Source of the DNA: an uncultured Eubacteriales bacterium
Lineage (GTDB): Bacteria; Bacillota; Clostridia; Oscillospirales; Acutalibacteraceae
DNA: 64,000 bases
Assembly (NCBI GenBank): GCA_934511365.1
Contig: CAKSWC010000002.1
Location: 124,001-188,000 of the forward strand
Direction of reading: 5' to 3'
The translations under genes and the position numbers were made by a program. The notes beneath the pieces were generated by a model. That model ran no database searches, was not told the origin of the DNA, and worked only from the letters and a program-made list of their open reading frames with translations. How positions within the stretch are numbered: position 1 is the stretch's first letter; the number at the start of each line of letters is the position of its first letter. Positions 25,199 through 34,760 of the stretch are shown piece by piece.

Positions 25199-26196
25199 TT
25201 TGCCTTTTCAAAATCTATATCGCCATAGGTTGAAACATTGAGGTCCTTATCAACAAAGACCGCCGCGGCGGAGTATTCATCAAGCAGCGGCTTGCTCTTT
25301 TCCTCGCCGAGAATGAAGCAGGCCGTTGAAAGCGCATCGCTCAAAAGGCCGCTTTTGCAAAGGACGGTAACGCTTGCAAGGCCGCTGTCCGCCGGATAGC
25401 CGGTGTTGGCGTCAAGAATGTGGTGATATCGCTTTCCGTCTTTTTCAAAATATTTTTCATAGTCGCCGGAGGTTGAAACAAAGCCCTCGGAAAGGTTGAT
25501 AACGCCGATATATGCGTTTTCCTCCCTCGGGTGGCGGACGGCAACGCGCCATTTATCGCCGAGCTTGTTGCGCTTTCCGTAGGCAAGGATGCTTCCGCCA
25601 ACGGAAATCACCGCGCCTTTAACGCCGCTTTTTTCAAGGTAGGCTTTCGCCGCGTTGCAGGCCGCGCCTTTTCCAACGGCGCCAAGGTCAAGGCTCTGCC
25701 CTTTTTTGAGCGTGACTGTTTTTGAATCCGCCTGAATTTTTTCATAGTCAACAAGTGCAAGCGCCTTTTGAATGTCTTTTTCGGCGGGTACTTCCTGCGC
25801 ACCGGAGTCAAAATTCCAAAGCGAGGAAAGCGGAGCTATTGTAAGATCAAAAGCACCGGCGCTCATTTCAGAAATCTTCCGGCATTTTTGAACAATTTCA
25901 GCGCAGACAGCGTTTTGAACCGAGCCGTTTTTGTTGAGCGCAGAAACGGCGGAGGAATCAATCTTTCTTGAAATAATCTTTTCAAGGTTGTCAATTCCGT
26001 TTTTGACCGCGTCAAGCTTTTTGAATGTGTCATCGCCATAAAGCTTGATAGTTACAACGCTGCCCATTGAAAAGCCGCTTTTCTGCTCAAGGTTATAATC
26101 CTTTTTTAAGGAGTGAAAAATAATAATGCCGGCGATTGCGGCGGCAAGAAGAACGCCGGAAAGAACAATGCAAAGAATCTTTTTTTTCTTACTCAT
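25195..26196 (-). CDS. apbE: FAD:protein FMN transferase
   Basis: 333 residues. A signal or anchor segment (about 5-27) is followed by the ApbE domain: 'GSVVTIKLYGD', 'GAFDLTIAPLSSLW', 'LDLGAVGKGAACNAA', 'GAVISVGGSILAYG', and 'HHILDANTGYPADSGLASVTV' with the metal site. It transfers FMN from FAD to Thr residues of RnfG and RnfD on the outer face. AAGGAGG precedes ATG 26196. First gene of the apbE-NusG_II-Gx-rnfCDGEAB operon. Confidence 0.95.
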   Translation of the reverse strand: MSKKKKILCIVLSGVLLAAAIAGIIIFHSLKKDYNLEQKSGFSMGSVVTIKLYGDDTFKKLDAVKNGIDNLEKIISRKIDSSAVSALNKNGSVQNAVCAEIVQKCRKISEMSAGAFDLTIAPLSSLWNFDSGAQEVPAEKDIQKALALVDYEKIQADSKTVTLKKGQSLDLGAVGKGAACNAAKAYLEKSGVKGAVISVGGSILAYGKRNKLGDKWRVAVRHPREENAYIGVINLSEGFVSTSGDYEKYFEKDGKRYHHILDANTGYPADSGLASVTVLCKSGLLSDALSTACFILGEEKSKPLLDEYSAAAVFVDKDLNVSTYGDIDFEKAK

Positions 26197-26237
26197 AGAG
26201 GCCTCCTTTGTTGCCGTGCACAAACTTCTTTTATTGT

Positions 26238-26266
26238 ATACTATCCGGCGAAAAATTTCAAGACAA
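26238..26266 (-). promoter_or_regulatory. Candidate promoter of the apbE-rnf operon
   Basis: Minus strand: TTGTCT (26261-26266), 17 nt, TAGTAT (26238-26243). Moderate match. Confidence 0.4.
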
Positions 26267-26295
26267 AACGCGCTATTATCCGACAAATATTGTGC

Positions 26296-26324
26296 TTGCT
26301 TTACGCGCCGTTTGCTGATATAAT
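26296..26324 (+). promoter_or_regulatory. Promoter of the Fe-ADH gene
   Basis: TTGCTT (26296-26301), 17 nt, TATAAT (26319-26324), 55 bp before the ATG. Confidence 0.6.
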
Positions 26325-26378
26325 TATATTGGATATTGCAGAATAAAACCTGCCGCAATTATCCAAGGAGGAAATACG

Positions 26379-27494
26379 ATGGATTTTAATTTATCAATAC
26401 CCGTAAAGGTTATCAGCTCTGAGAACTGCGTTCTCAAAAACGCTTCTCTGCTCTCTTCTTTTGGAAAGCAGTGCCTCATTGTGACAGGAAAAACCGCCGC
26501 AAAGAAAAGCGGCGCGCTTTCAGACGTTGTCACCGCCCTTGAGCAATACTCTGTTGGCTATGACGTTTTTGACCGCATAACGCCCAACCCGTATATTGAG
26601 GACTGCCACGAAGCCGGAGTTCTTGCAAGAGAAAAAAAGGCCGATTTCATCATCGGAATCGGCGGCGGTTCAGCGCTTGACGCCGCAAAGGCGGTTGCCG
26701 TTTTTGCCGCGAACGAAAGCTTTTTGCCGTTTGATATATATGAAAAAAAGGAAAGGAATAATGCGCTTCCCCTTGTCCTTATCGGAACAACGGCCGGAAC
26801 GGGCAGCGAGGTTGGCGCGGTTGCCGTCCTCTCCAACAAAAAGGACGAAAGGAAAAAGAGCATCTGCGCTCCGGACTGCGCTCCGGCTCTCACCTTTGCA
26901 GACAGCCGATATACCCACTCGGTTCCGTATTCCGTCACGGTTTCAACCGCTCTTGACGCTCTTTCACACGCGATTGAGGGATATTACAGCAAAAAATGCA
27001 CCGATATTCCCACCATGTTCGCCGAAAAGGCGATTCCGATGCTTTGGGATGGTCTGAAGTTTCTTGAAAGAGAGAAGAAACTTCCGGACGAAAAAATGCG
27101 CGAGCAGCTCTATTACGGCTCGCTCTGCGCCGGAATCACCCTCGCCTACTGCGGAACGGCCTTTCCCCATCCGCTCGGCTACATTTTGACCGAACACTTC
27201 AAAACGCCGCATGGAATCGCCTGCGCCGCTTTCATGCCTGAGCTTGTTCGCCGCGGAATACGCTATGAGATGAAAAAATCGCGCCGCCTCATGAACCTCA
27301 TGAGAACCAACAGCGCGGAGTTCTTTGACGTTATCACAAGCCTTTGCGATGTCAGCGATATTGTGATGACAAAAGAGGAGCTTTCTCAGTGGTGCGAACG
27401 CTGGAACACCGTTCCGGCAAACTTCACCTTCTCTCCCGGCGGCTTTTCAAAGGCCGAGGCGAAAGAGATGCTTGAGCGCAAATTTGTGAAATAA
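26379..27494 (+). CDS. Iron-containing alcohol dehydrogenase
   Basis: 371 residues. The N-terminal NAD(P) domain has 'FIIGIGGGSALDAAKAVAV' and 'LVLIGTTAGTGSEV'; the C-terminal metal domain has the conserved His residues in 'SHAIEGYYSKK', 'PHPLGYILTEHF' and 'TPHGIACA'. The family reduces aldehydes to alcohols at a divalent metal, but the substrate cannot be read from sequence (ethanol, butanol or a diol are possible). AGGAGG precedes ATG 26379. Divergent from the apbE-rnf operon. Confidence 0.92.
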   Translation: MDFNLSIPVKVISSENCVLKNASLLSSFGKQCLIVTGKTAAKKSGALSDVVTALEQYSVGYDVFDRITPNPYIEDCHEAGVLAREKKADFIIGIGGGSALDAAKAVAVFAANESFLPFDIYEKKERNNALPLVLIGTTAGTGSEVGAVAVLSNKKDERKKSICAPDCAPALTFADSRYTHSVPYSVTVSTALDALSHAIEGYYSKKCTDIPTMFAEKAIPMLWDGLKFLEREKKLPDEKMREQLYYGSLCAGITLAYCGTAFPHPLGYILTEHFKTPHGIACAAFMPELVRRGIRYEMKKSRRLMNLMRTNSAEFFDVITSLCDVSDIVMTKEELSQWCERWNTVPANFTFSPGGFSKAEAKEMLERKFVK

Positions 27495-27511
27495 GATTAA
27501 ATAAAAATCAC

Positions 27512-27550
27512 CGGACTGACCGCAGGTGCTGCGGCCGGTCCGGTTCGTTT
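27512..27550 (+). terminator. Terminator of the Fe-ADH gene
   Basis: CCGGACTGACCGCA / TGCGGCCGGTCCGG stem with G-U pairs, followed by TTCGTTTTTG; lies between convergent genes. Confidence 0.8.
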
Positions 27551-27577
27551 TTGTCCGGGTAATTTTTGAAAAAGCAA

Positions 27578-29062
27578 TCAAATGTGATATAAATTGTCGT
27601 TTTCATAGTCAGGCTCGGTGGTGAGGTCAACGCCGAGCTTTGAAAAAATCTTTCTGTCCGGCGAGGAAAGGATAACTGTGCAATGAACCTGAGCGCCCTT
27701 GAGCATCGGCAGAAATGAAAGAGCCTTTGCGGCGTTCTTGTTTGTTGCCGCGGCAACGGAGAGCGCAACAAGAATTTCATCAACGTGAAGGCGCGGATTG
27801 CGGCTTCCAAGATAGTTGACCTTGAGACTTTGTACCGGCTCAATGAGGTCCGAGGGAATCAACTCAAGCCTGTCGTCAATTTTTGCAAGGTGCTTGAGCG
27901 CGTTGAGAACGAGCGCACTCGCCGCGCCGAGGAGGTTCTTTGTTTTTCCTGTGAGAACCGTTCCGTCCGCAAGCTCAATGGCGGCGGCCGGAGCACCGGT
28001 TTCCTCTGCAATTCTGTTTGCGGCAGAGACCACCTTTCTGTCGGCCGGAGTGATGTCCGCCTTGCTCAAAAGCAGCTCAAGCTTTTCAATCTCTTTTTGG
28101 GTCTCAAGCCCCTTTCTGCGGTCGCAGAGGGCTTTATAGTAGCGGCGGATAATCTCCTGCTTTGCGGCGTAGCAGACAGCCTCATCGTCAAAAATGCAGT
28201 AGCCTGCCATGTTAACGCCCATGTCCGTCGGTGATTTATAAGGTGAATGGCCATAGATGTTTTCAAACATCGCCTGAAGAACCGGAAAAATTTCAATGTC
28301 TCGGTTATAGTTGACGGTCTTGATGTTGTATGCGTCAAGGTGAAACGGGTCGAGCATATTCACATCGTTGAGATCCGCCGTTGCGGCCTCATAGGCAAGG
28401 TTGACCGGGTGGCCGAGCGGAAGGTTCCAGATAGGAAAGGTTTCAAACTTTGCGTAGCCGGCCTCAATTCCGCGCAGATGCTCGTGATAGAGCTGAGAAA
28501 GGCAGGTTGCCATTTTTCCGCTTCCGGGGCCGGGCGCGGTAACAACAACAAGGCGGCGCGAGGTTTCAATATATTCGTTTTTACCGTAGCCTGTTTCGGA
28601 GATGATTTTTTTGACGTTTGAGGGATAGCCCTCAATTCTGTAATGGATGAACACGGGAACGCCGAGAGAGCGCAACTTCTGCTTGAAAACGTCCGCCGAA
28701 CTCTGGCCGCTGTACTGCGTGATAACAACGGAGCCGACATAAAGCCCAACGCTGCGGAAAAGGTCAATAAGGCGCAAAACCTCCATGTCATATGAAATGT
28801 TGAGGTCGCCGCGCAGTTTTTTGCTTTCAATCGCGCCTGCGCTGACGGCAATAACAATCTCCGCCTCATCCTTAAGCTCAAGCAGCATTCTCAGCTTGCT
28901 GTCCGGTTCAAAGCCCGGAAGAACGCGCGAGGCGTGGTTATCGTCAAAAAGCTTTCCGCCAAACTCCATATAAAGCTTTCCGCCGAAACGCGAGATGCGG
29001 TTGCGGATTTGCTCAGACTGTGTTTTGATGTATTTTTCGTTATCAAAGCCGGTTTTAAACAT
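27578..29062 (-). CDS. DUF1846 domain protein
   Basis: 494 residues, full family length. The N-terminus 'GFDNEKYIKTQSEQIRNRIS' and motifs 'LYMEFGGKLFDDNHASRVLPG', 'VVVTAPGPGSGKMATCLSQLYH' and 'MGVNMAGYCIFDD' define DUF1846, a P-loop-like two-domain cytoplasmic protein widespread in Firmicutes and Bacteroidetes. The GPGSGK stretch suggests nucleotide binding. No reaction is established. GGAGAG lies 9 nt before ATG 29062; a TTG two codons earlier is less likely. Single gene with no obvious operon partner. Confidence 0.88.
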   Translation of the reverse strand: MFKTGFDNEKYIKTQSEQIRNRISRFGGKLYMEFGGKLFDDNHASRVLPGFEPDSKLRMLLELKDEAEIVIAVSAGAIESKKLRGDLNISYDMEVLRLIDLFRSVGLYVGSVVITQYSGQSSADVFKQKLRSLGVPVFIHYRIEGYPSNVKKIISETGYGKNEYIETSRRLVVVTAPGPGSGKMATCLSQLYHEHLRGIEAGYAKFETFPIWNLPLGHPVNLAYEAATADLNDVNMLDPFHLDAYNIKTVNYNRDIEIFPVLQAMFENIYGHSPYKSPTDMGVNMAGYCIFDDEAVCYAAKQEIIRRYYKALCDRRKGLETQKEIEKLELLLSKADITPADRKVVSAANRIAEETGAPAAAIELADGTVLTGKTKNLLGAASALVLNALKHLAKIDDRLELIPSDLIEPVQSLKVNYLGSRNPRLHVDEILVALSVAAATNKNAAKALSFLPMLKGAQVHCTVILSSPDRKIFSKLGVDLTTEPDYENDNLYHI

Positions 29063-29207
29063 CTTCAAATTCTCTCCGATTCCAAAAATTAATTATGGGC
29101 ATAATTTTTCCGCCGCTCCGGAAAAGTTTTTGTTCCCGGCGGCGGAATATATCTGAAATAATATATCAAAAATTCTTTCCTTTTTCAACAGGTAAGGAAA
29201 ATTTTTT

Positions 29208-29239
29208 CAAAAAAAGCGCCTGCCGTTTTTTCGGCAGGC
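29208..29239 (-). terminator. Terminator of the gltX-glnS operon
   Basis: Minus strand GCCTGCCG, short loop, CGGCAGGC, then a U-rich run (29208-29215 on the plus strand is A-rich). It lies after the membrane protein gene. Confidence 0.8.
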
Positions 29240-29258
29240 ACAGTTAAGAAAGCTCAGA

Positions 29259-29963
29259 TTACTTTTTGCGGACAGGGATAAGCCGTCTCATCGGCTTTTT
29301 TCTCTTGTATGTCTTAGTTGACTGAATGGGTGAGCTGATGAGCATATTGGTGAGAATTGTCCAAAGAATGATGAGCATGAAAATTCCGAACACTCCGTAA
29401 AAACCGGCGGAAAGCGTTGCGCTTGTAACGGTCAGAATTGCCGTTGCAAGAGTGATGAGAGTGTTGTCTGAAAAAAGGGAAACAAGGTCGGTAAGGTTGA
29501 CGTCGCCGTTCATGATTTTTGAAAAAGCATCGTTTGAAACAAAGATGCAGGCGAGCGAAACCGCAAGACCGGCGCCGCAAAGGATGAACAAAACATTGCG
29601 CCTTTTCTTTGAGTTTGCAAGAGCGGAAACAACCGCAATCGCAACAAGAATGAGGAGCACAACCGCAAACAAAGCGGCAAAGGCATAGATGTCCGGCAAA
29701 ATGGGCTTTGCAACCTCGGTAAAGGTTTTTGCGTCCTCGCCGGTTTTCGGCTTTGCGGTCGCGGCCATTTTTATCAGCTCAAAGAGCGAGTATTCATAGG
29801 TTGTTGAAATTTTTCCGCTTGAAAGCTGAGAAACGGCAGAAATAAGGTTGTTGATGGTATCGTTGGAATTTCCAACAACAAAGGTGAACAGCTTGAGGAA
29901 AATTCCGATAGCGATTCCGCCAACGGCAATTATAGGAGTAACGATTCTGTATGCTGTTTTCAT
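29259..29963 (-). CDS. Hypothetical four-span membrane protein
   Basis: 234 residues from ATG 29963 (AAGGAAG 9 nt upstream). Spans lie at about 5-27, 95-120, 130-150 and 185-210, with a basic C-terminus (YKRKKPMRRLIPVRKK). No family recognised. It starts 23 bp after glnS and is likely co-transcribed. Confidence 0.6.
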   Translation of the reverse strand: MKTAYRIVTPIIAVGGIAIGIFLKLFTFVVGNSNDTINNLISAVSQLSSGKISTTYEYSLFELIKMAATAKPKTGEDAKTFTEVAKPILPDIYAFAALFAVVLLILVAIAVVSALANSKKRRNVLFILCGAGLAVSLACIFVSNDAFSKIMNGDVNLTDLVSLFSDNTLITLATAILTVTSATLSAGFYGVFGIFMLIILWTILTNMLISSPIQSTKTYKRKKPMRRLIPVRKK

Positions 29964-29986
29964 ATCAATGCTTCCTTTCGTAAAAT

Positions 29987-31639
29987 TTATTTCCAAGAGG
30001 AGTTGAGGGCAACGGTGCGGTTGAAAACAAGGTGATTTTCATCCGATGTTGTGTCAACGCAGAAATAACCCTGTCTCATGAACTGGAAGGTATCGCCGGG
30101 TTTGAGGTCCTTGACCCCGCCTTCAAGGCGGCAGCCGTGAAGAACAACGAGCGATTCGGGGTTGAGGTTGTTTTTGAAGCTGCCCTTTGATTCGTCCGAG
30201 GGATTCGGAACATTGAAAAGGCGGTCATAAAGCCTCGCTTCAAACTCGGTGCTGTGGTCGCTGACCCAGTGGAGGGTACCCTTGACCTTCCTTCCGTCCG
30301 GGGAGTTTCCGCCCTTGCTTGCCGGGTCATATGTGCAGTGAACGCAGGTCACCTCGCCGTTTTCATCGGTGTCATAGCCAACGCATTTGACAAAATATGC
30401 GCCTCTGAGCCTGACTTCGTTGCCCGGGAAGAGACGGAAATACTTCTTCGGCGGTTCAATCATGAAGTCCTCTTTTTCAACAAAGATTTCTCTTGAAAAA
30501 ACGGTCTTTCTTGTTCCCATTTCGGGTCTGTCCTGGTTGACCGGAAGTTCAATTTCCTCAATCTGTCCCTCGGGGTAATTGTCAATGACAACCTTGAGCG
30601 GACGGAGAACGGCCATCGCCCTCGGTGCGTTTTTGTTGAGGTCGTCTCTGACGCAGGCCTCAAGGAGACCAAAATCAACAACGGAGTATGCCTTTGAAAC
30701 ACCGACGCGGTCAATGAAGTCGCGTATTGCGGCGGGGGTATATCCGCGGCGCCTCATTCCGCAGATTGTTGCCATTCTCGGATCGTTCCAGCCGTCAACA
30801 ATACCCTCTTTAACAAGTTGGAGACATTTGCGCTTGCTCGTCAGGCAATAGTTGAGGTTAAGACGGGCAAACTCAATCTGTCTTGACGGGTGAGGAAGCT
30901 CAAGCTCACGCAGGAACCAATCGTAAAGCGGACGGTGGTTTTCAAACTCAAGCGAGCACAGCGAATGAGTAACGCCCTCTTTGGTGTCCGAAAGCGGATG
31001 AGCAAAGTCATAAAGCGGATAGACGCACCACTTGTCTCCGGTCTGGTGGTGAGTAACGTGGGCAATGCGATAAATTACCGGGTCGCGCATATTCATGTTG
31101 GGCGAGGCCATGTCAATCTTTGCGCGCAGAACTCTTGCTCCGTCCGGAAATTCACCGGCGGTCATCCGGGCAAACAGGTCAAGGTTTTCCTCAACCGAAC
31201 GGTTTCTGAACGGACTTTCCGTGCCCGGCTCTGTGAGGGTACCTCTTGACTTGCTTATCTCCTCTGCGGAGAGGTCGCAGACATAGGCCTTTCCCCTTTT
31301 GATGAGTTCAACGGCGCAGTCATGAATGAAGTCAAAATAGCTTGAAGCATAGAGAACCTCGTCCCACTGATAACCGAGCCACTTAATGTCCTCCATAATT
31401 GCGTCAACATATTCGGTATCCTCTTTTGAGGGATTGGTGTCATCAAGACGAAGGTTGCATTTTCCGCCGTATTTTTTGGCAATGCTGAAGTTAATCTGAA
31501 TTGCCTTTGCGTGGCCGATATGGAGATATCCGTTCGGCTCGGGCGGAAAACGGGTCTGAACGTGGTCATAGACGCCGTTTTTGAGATCCTCGTCAATAAA
31601 GTCATGAATAAAATTGGATGGTGCTGTGTATTCTTCCAT
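29987..31639 (-). CDS. glnS: Glutaminyl-tRNA synthetase
   Basis: 550 residues. Class I signature 'PPEPNGYLHIGHAKAIQ', 'LRLDDTNPSKEDTEY' and the KMSKS-equivalent 'LTSKRKC', with a C-terminal beta-barrel anticodon region as in GlnRS. It charges tRNA-Gln directly. Many Firmicutes lack it and use GluRS plus GatCAB. It lies 24 bp after gltX in the same operon. Confidence 0.95.
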   Translation of the reverse strand: MEEYTAPSNFIHDFIDEDLKNGVYDHVQTRFPPEPNGYLHIGHAKAIQINFSIAKKYGGKCNLRLDDTNPSKEDTEYVDAIMEDIKWLGYQWDEVLYASSYFDFIHDCAVELIKRGKAYVCDLSAEEISKSRGTLTEPGTESPFRNRSVEENLDLFARMTAGEFPDGARVLRAKIDMASPNMNMRDPVIYRIAHVTHHQTGDKWCVYPLYDFAHPLSDTKEGVTHSLCSLEFENHRPLYDWFLRELELPHPSRQIEFARLNLNYCLTSKRKCLQLVKEGIVDGWNDPRMATICGMRRRGYTPAAIRDFIDRVGVSKAYSVVDFGLLEACVRDDLNKNAPRAMAVLRPLKVVIDNYPEGQIEEIELPVNQDRPEMGTRKTVFSREIFVEKEDFMIEPPKKYFRLFPGNEVRLRGAYFVKCVGYDTDENGEVTCVHCTYDPASKGGNSPDGRKVKGTLHWVSDHSTEFEARLYDRLFNVPNPSDESKGSFKNNLNPESLVVLHGCRLEGGVKDLKPGDTFQFMRQGYFCVDTTSDENHLVFNRTVALNSSWK

Positions 31640-31663
31640 GGTATATTATCCTTTCGTTCGCGG

Positions 31664-33325
31664 TCAGGAGAGCTTTTCGGCCGCGGCATTGAGTCTGTTG
31701 AGTACCCTTTCCTTTCCGAGGACGGTCATGATTGAAAAAAGGTCGGGCGTATTTTTTCTTCCGGTAACGGCAACGCGGACAATGGACGAAACATCGCCAA
31801 CGTGGCCGAGATACTGCTGAGGATTCTTTTTGAATTCCTTAACATTCGGGGTGAAACCGAGCGGCTCACACAGCTCTTTCATATGAGAGAACCATTCGTT
31901 GTTATCTGCGGCCTGCTCATATGACGCGGCATAGGCCTCGATAACCTTTTTGGCCGTTTCCTTTGATATGTTTTCCGGAAGCTCGGAAAGGTCGCCGGAG
32001 AATTCCTCGTCAAAGAAAAATGAAACATAAGCTCCAATCTCGCTGAACTTTGCAATGTCCTTTCTGGGCTTTGCGGTGCCTCTGTCGATTGAAAAAATTG
32101 CCTTTGAATATTCCTCGTCCTTTGAAAGCAGGGAATAAAGCTTTTGGTCGTAATTCTTCGCCCAGTCGAGCGCATAGGAAAGAACCTTTTCTGCGCTCAT
32201 TTTTGAAATGACATTTTTGCTGACGTCAGTGAGTTTTGTCAGGTCAAACAGCGCGCCGGAAACGCTCATTTTTTTAAGATTGAACGGGAATGCGCCGCAG
32301 TCCGCGTCCGGATTCGCTCTGCGCCAATCTTCAAAGTTTGAGTTTGCAAGGGTGAGGAGATATTCAATCACGCTCTCCTTCGGAAAGCCTTCCTCGGCGT
32401 AATAAGTAACCGCCGCCTCGGGATCCTTGCGTTTTGAAAGCTTGCGCTTTGAGCCGTTTTCCTCTTTCATTATGGGAGAAATGTGGGCATATTTCGGCGC
32501 CTTGAAGCCGCAGACGGAGAAAAGCTGAATATGGGTCGGAACGGAGGAGATCCATTCATCGCCCCTGGTCACATGGGTCGTTCTCATAAAGTGGTCGTCA
32601 ACGGCGTGGGCAAAGTGATAGGTGGGAATTGAGTCCGTCTTGAGCAGAACAATGTCCTGAATATTTTCCGGCATTTCAATTTTGCCCTTAATAAGGTCGG
32701 TAAAAGTGATTCGTTTATCCTCGCTTCCGGGGGAGCGGAGTCTGAGCGTATAGGGTTTTCCTTCTTCAATGAGCTTTTTCTGCTCTTCAAAGGAAAGGTT
32801 TCTGCATTTCGCCCACTTTCCGAAGTAGCCTTTAATGAGCGTTCCCTCTTTTTCCTGCTGTTCTCTGAGGGCGGAAAGCTCGTCCTCTGTGCAGAAGCAA
32901 GGGTAAGCAAGACCCTTTTCAACAAGCGACTTTGCAACAACATGATAGATACCGGCGCGTTTGCTCTGGGTATAGGGTCCGTAAGCGCCCTGTTCCTCAT
33001 TAAAGCCCATAACGCCCTCGTCCGGTGTTACGCCGAAAGCCTTAAGACCTTTGATGATTTCCGAAACGCCGTCCTCAATTTCGCGCTTTTTGTCGGTATC
33101 TTCAATTCTGAGCATGAAAACGCCGCCCGTCATCTGCGCGTTGAGTTTTGAGATAAGCGCGGCAAAAAGGCCGCCGATATGAAGAAAGCCCGTTGGACTC
33201 GGCGCGAATCTTGTTACGCGCGCACCCTCCGAAAGACCGCGCGGCGGAAAAAGTTTTTCAAGGTCGTCGGGCGTTTGAGTAACATTCGGAAAAAGAAGCT
33301 CGGCAAGAGCCTTGTTCTCGTCCAA
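31664..33325 (-). CDS. gltX: Glutamyl-tRNA synthetase
   Basis: 553 residues. 'APSPTGFLHIGGLFAAL' carries the HIGH motif, 'MLRIEDTDKKREIEDG' follows, 'KLSKRKDPEAAVTYY' is the KMSKS loop, and the C-terminal part is the helical anticodon domain. It has a short N-terminal extension before the catalytic core. The pair gltX-glnS means Glu and Gln tRNAs are charged by separate enzymes here. No T-box leader is seen. Confidence 0.95.
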   Translation of the reverse strand: MDENKALAELLFPNVTQTPDDLEKLFPPRGLSEGARVTRFAPSPTGFLHIGGLFAALISKLNAQMTGGVFMLRIEDTDKKREIEDGVSEIIKGLKAFGVTPDEGVMGFNEEQGAYGPYTQSKRAGIYHVVAKSLVEKGLAYPCFCTEDELSALREQQEKEGTLIKGYFGKWAKCRNLSFEEQKKLIEEGKPYTLRLRSPGSEDKRITFTDLIKGKIEMPENIQDIVLLKTDSIPTYHFAHAVDDHFMRTTHVTRGDEWISSVPTHIQLFSVCGFKAPKYAHISPIMKEENGSKRKLSKRKDPEAAVTYYAEEGFPKESVIEYLLTLANSNFEDWRRANPDADCGAFPFNLKKMSVSGALFDLTKLTDVSKNVISKMSAEKVLSYALDWAKNYDQKLYSLLSKDEEYSKAIFSIDRGTAKPRKDIAKFSEIGAYVSFFFDEEFSGDLSELPENISKETAKKVIEAYAASYEQAADNNEWFSHMKELCEPLGFTPNVKEFKKNPQQYLGHVGDVSSIVRVAVTGRKNTPDLFSIMTVLGKERVLNRLNAAAEKLS

Positions 33326-33362
33326 AAAAAATCCCCCTTTTAATTCTGTGATTATTCAATAT

Positions 33363-33391
33363 ATTATCGCAAATTTCAATAAAAATAGCAA
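33363..33391 (-). promoter_or_regulatory. Promoter of gltX-glnS
   Basis: Minus strand TTGCTA (33386-33391), 17 nt, GATAAT (33363-33368). Confidence 0.5.
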
Positions 33392-33515
33392 GGGGTTGGG
33401 CTTAATTTCCTTTTATTTTTTTGCCGGTTTTTTGCATGATGGGATTATGCCGGCCGTCAGCCGGTGTAATTCGCCGCCGTTGAGTTATTGCGTTGCTTTT
33501 TATGCTTTGGTTTTT

Positions 33516-33609
33516 GACTTCTTTTCACGTTTTCTCGTTCCGCTAATCGTACGGGGTCGAACCCTGCCATAAAAAGCAAACAAAAAATGGGCGCCTATAA
33601 AGACGCCCG
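33516..33609. repeat. Intergenic repeat module with terminator (copy 2)
   Basis: Contains TTTTCTCGTTCCGC and CGTACGGGGTCGAACCCTGCC (shared with 8100 and 36570), AAAAAGCAAACAAAAAATGG, and a hairpin GGGCGTC/GGCGCCC at 33589-33608 that acts as terminator of the membrane protein gene on the minus strand, followed by its U-run. The same hairpin, nearly identical, recurs at 36614 and 44425. Confidence 0.6.
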
Positions 33610-33621
33610 GGTTGGTTAATA

Positions 33622-34725
33622 TTAATAGTTGATGTCGTAAACATCCATGTCGTTCGTGAGTCTTGCGGTTCCGTCAATGGTTGAAAAAGCAACCTTTGCG
33701 TTCGCGGCAATGTCAACATTGATGTGGTGAACAATTCTTGTAACGTGGTCTGTTTTCGGGTCATATGTAACCTTGAATGTGCTTCCGGTGTAGGTCAGCT
33801 CAAAATTGTTGACTGTTACGCCCGGAATTTTTGAAACAACCTTGTCAACCTCGGTGTTGATGTCCTTCATGCTTGCAGGCATCATGACTGCGCCGTGGAA
33901 AGACTGCGGAACGCAGGTGTCCGCCGGGGTCGGCTCAGGGTTCTTTTCGTCGTTAAGCTCAAATTCAAGGGTACGGGTGCCATCGGCGTTGTCTGTGCAG
34001 GAAGCGGTTTTAACGCAGCTGTAATCGGTGAGAACCGAGCCCTTGTCAGTGTTGCAGATTGGAAGTTCGTGGTTGATGCGCGGCATTGAGGTTCCGTCCT
34101 CGGCGGTGTATACCTCGCCCTTTGTTGCGGTAACAATGGCTTTCGGACTGTCCTCTTTGGTCATGTATGCTTCGCCGAACTTGAGCAGCGAGTTGACTGC
34201 GCTCGAAAAGTTTCTGTATTCCTCAGGAAGAGCCTGAAATTCCTTTTTGGTGTAGCCGGGCTGGTCCTGCTTCATTTTGTTGAGAAGCTCGGTATATTTC
34301 TTAACAATTTCTTCGTTAGTTTTCGGCGCATCGGTTGAAGCGGAGGGCGCTGCCGGTGTGCTGGCATCGGGAGTGCTGTCGGTTTTTGCCGGCGTTTCAG
34401 GGGTTGAAGGCGCCGAGGAAGCCTCCGGTGCTGCGGACGGCTGAGCGGCCGGAGTCTGGTTATCCGCCGGTGCGTTCACACCGAGAATGGAATCCAGCGC
34501 GCCGTCATGGGAGACGGTTGCGTCAACTTTCACGCCGCCGTTCACAATGGCGAGGGTAACGGCAAGCATTGCAACGATTGCAAGCGACATCAAAAGCTTT
34601 GGGCGGACAACGACCCAATCCTGAGCTCTTTTTTTGCGCTTTTCAACAATTTTTTTTGCCTCGTCAAGCATCTGCTCATCGGTCATTTCCGACCTTTTAA
34701 TTTTTTTCGGTTTTTCTTTTTTCAT
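33622..34725 (-). CDS. Hypothetical single-span membrane protein
   Basis: 367 residues. A basic, helical cytoplasmic N-terminus (about 1-43), one span (about 47-65), a Pro/Ser/Ala/Thr-rich linker (about 90-140) and a folded C-terminal part with several Cys ('YSCVKTASCTDNADG', 'TPADTCVPQSFHGAV'). No family recognised. GAGAGGA precedes ATG. It may be regulated by the palindrome at 34761-34779 overlapping its -10. Confidence 0.65.
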   Translation of the reverse strand: MKKEKPKKIKRSEMTDEQMLDEAKKIVEKRKKRAQDWVVVRPKLLMSLAIVAMLAVTLAIVNGGVKVDATVSHDGALDSILGVNAPADNQTPAAQPSAAPEASSAPSTPETPAKTDSTPDASTPAAPSASTDAPKTNEEIVKKYTELLNKMKQDQPGYTKKEFQALPEEYRNFSSAVNSLLKFGEAYMTKEDSPKAIVTATKGEVYTAEDGTSMPRINHELPICNTDKGSVLTDYSCVKTASCTDNADGTRTLEFELNDEKNPEPTPADTCVPQSFHGAVMMPASMKDINTEVDKVVSKIPGVTVNNFELTYTGSTFKVTYDPKTDHVTRIVHHINVDIAANAKVAFSTIDGTARLTNDMDVYDINY

Positions 34726-34760
34726 AACGTATCCTCTCCTTGGTGTTTTGTTTCTTTGGA

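Noticed and set aside
33326..33420. T-box leader upstream of gltX
   Set aside because: Too short and no T-box sequence or antiterminator seen.
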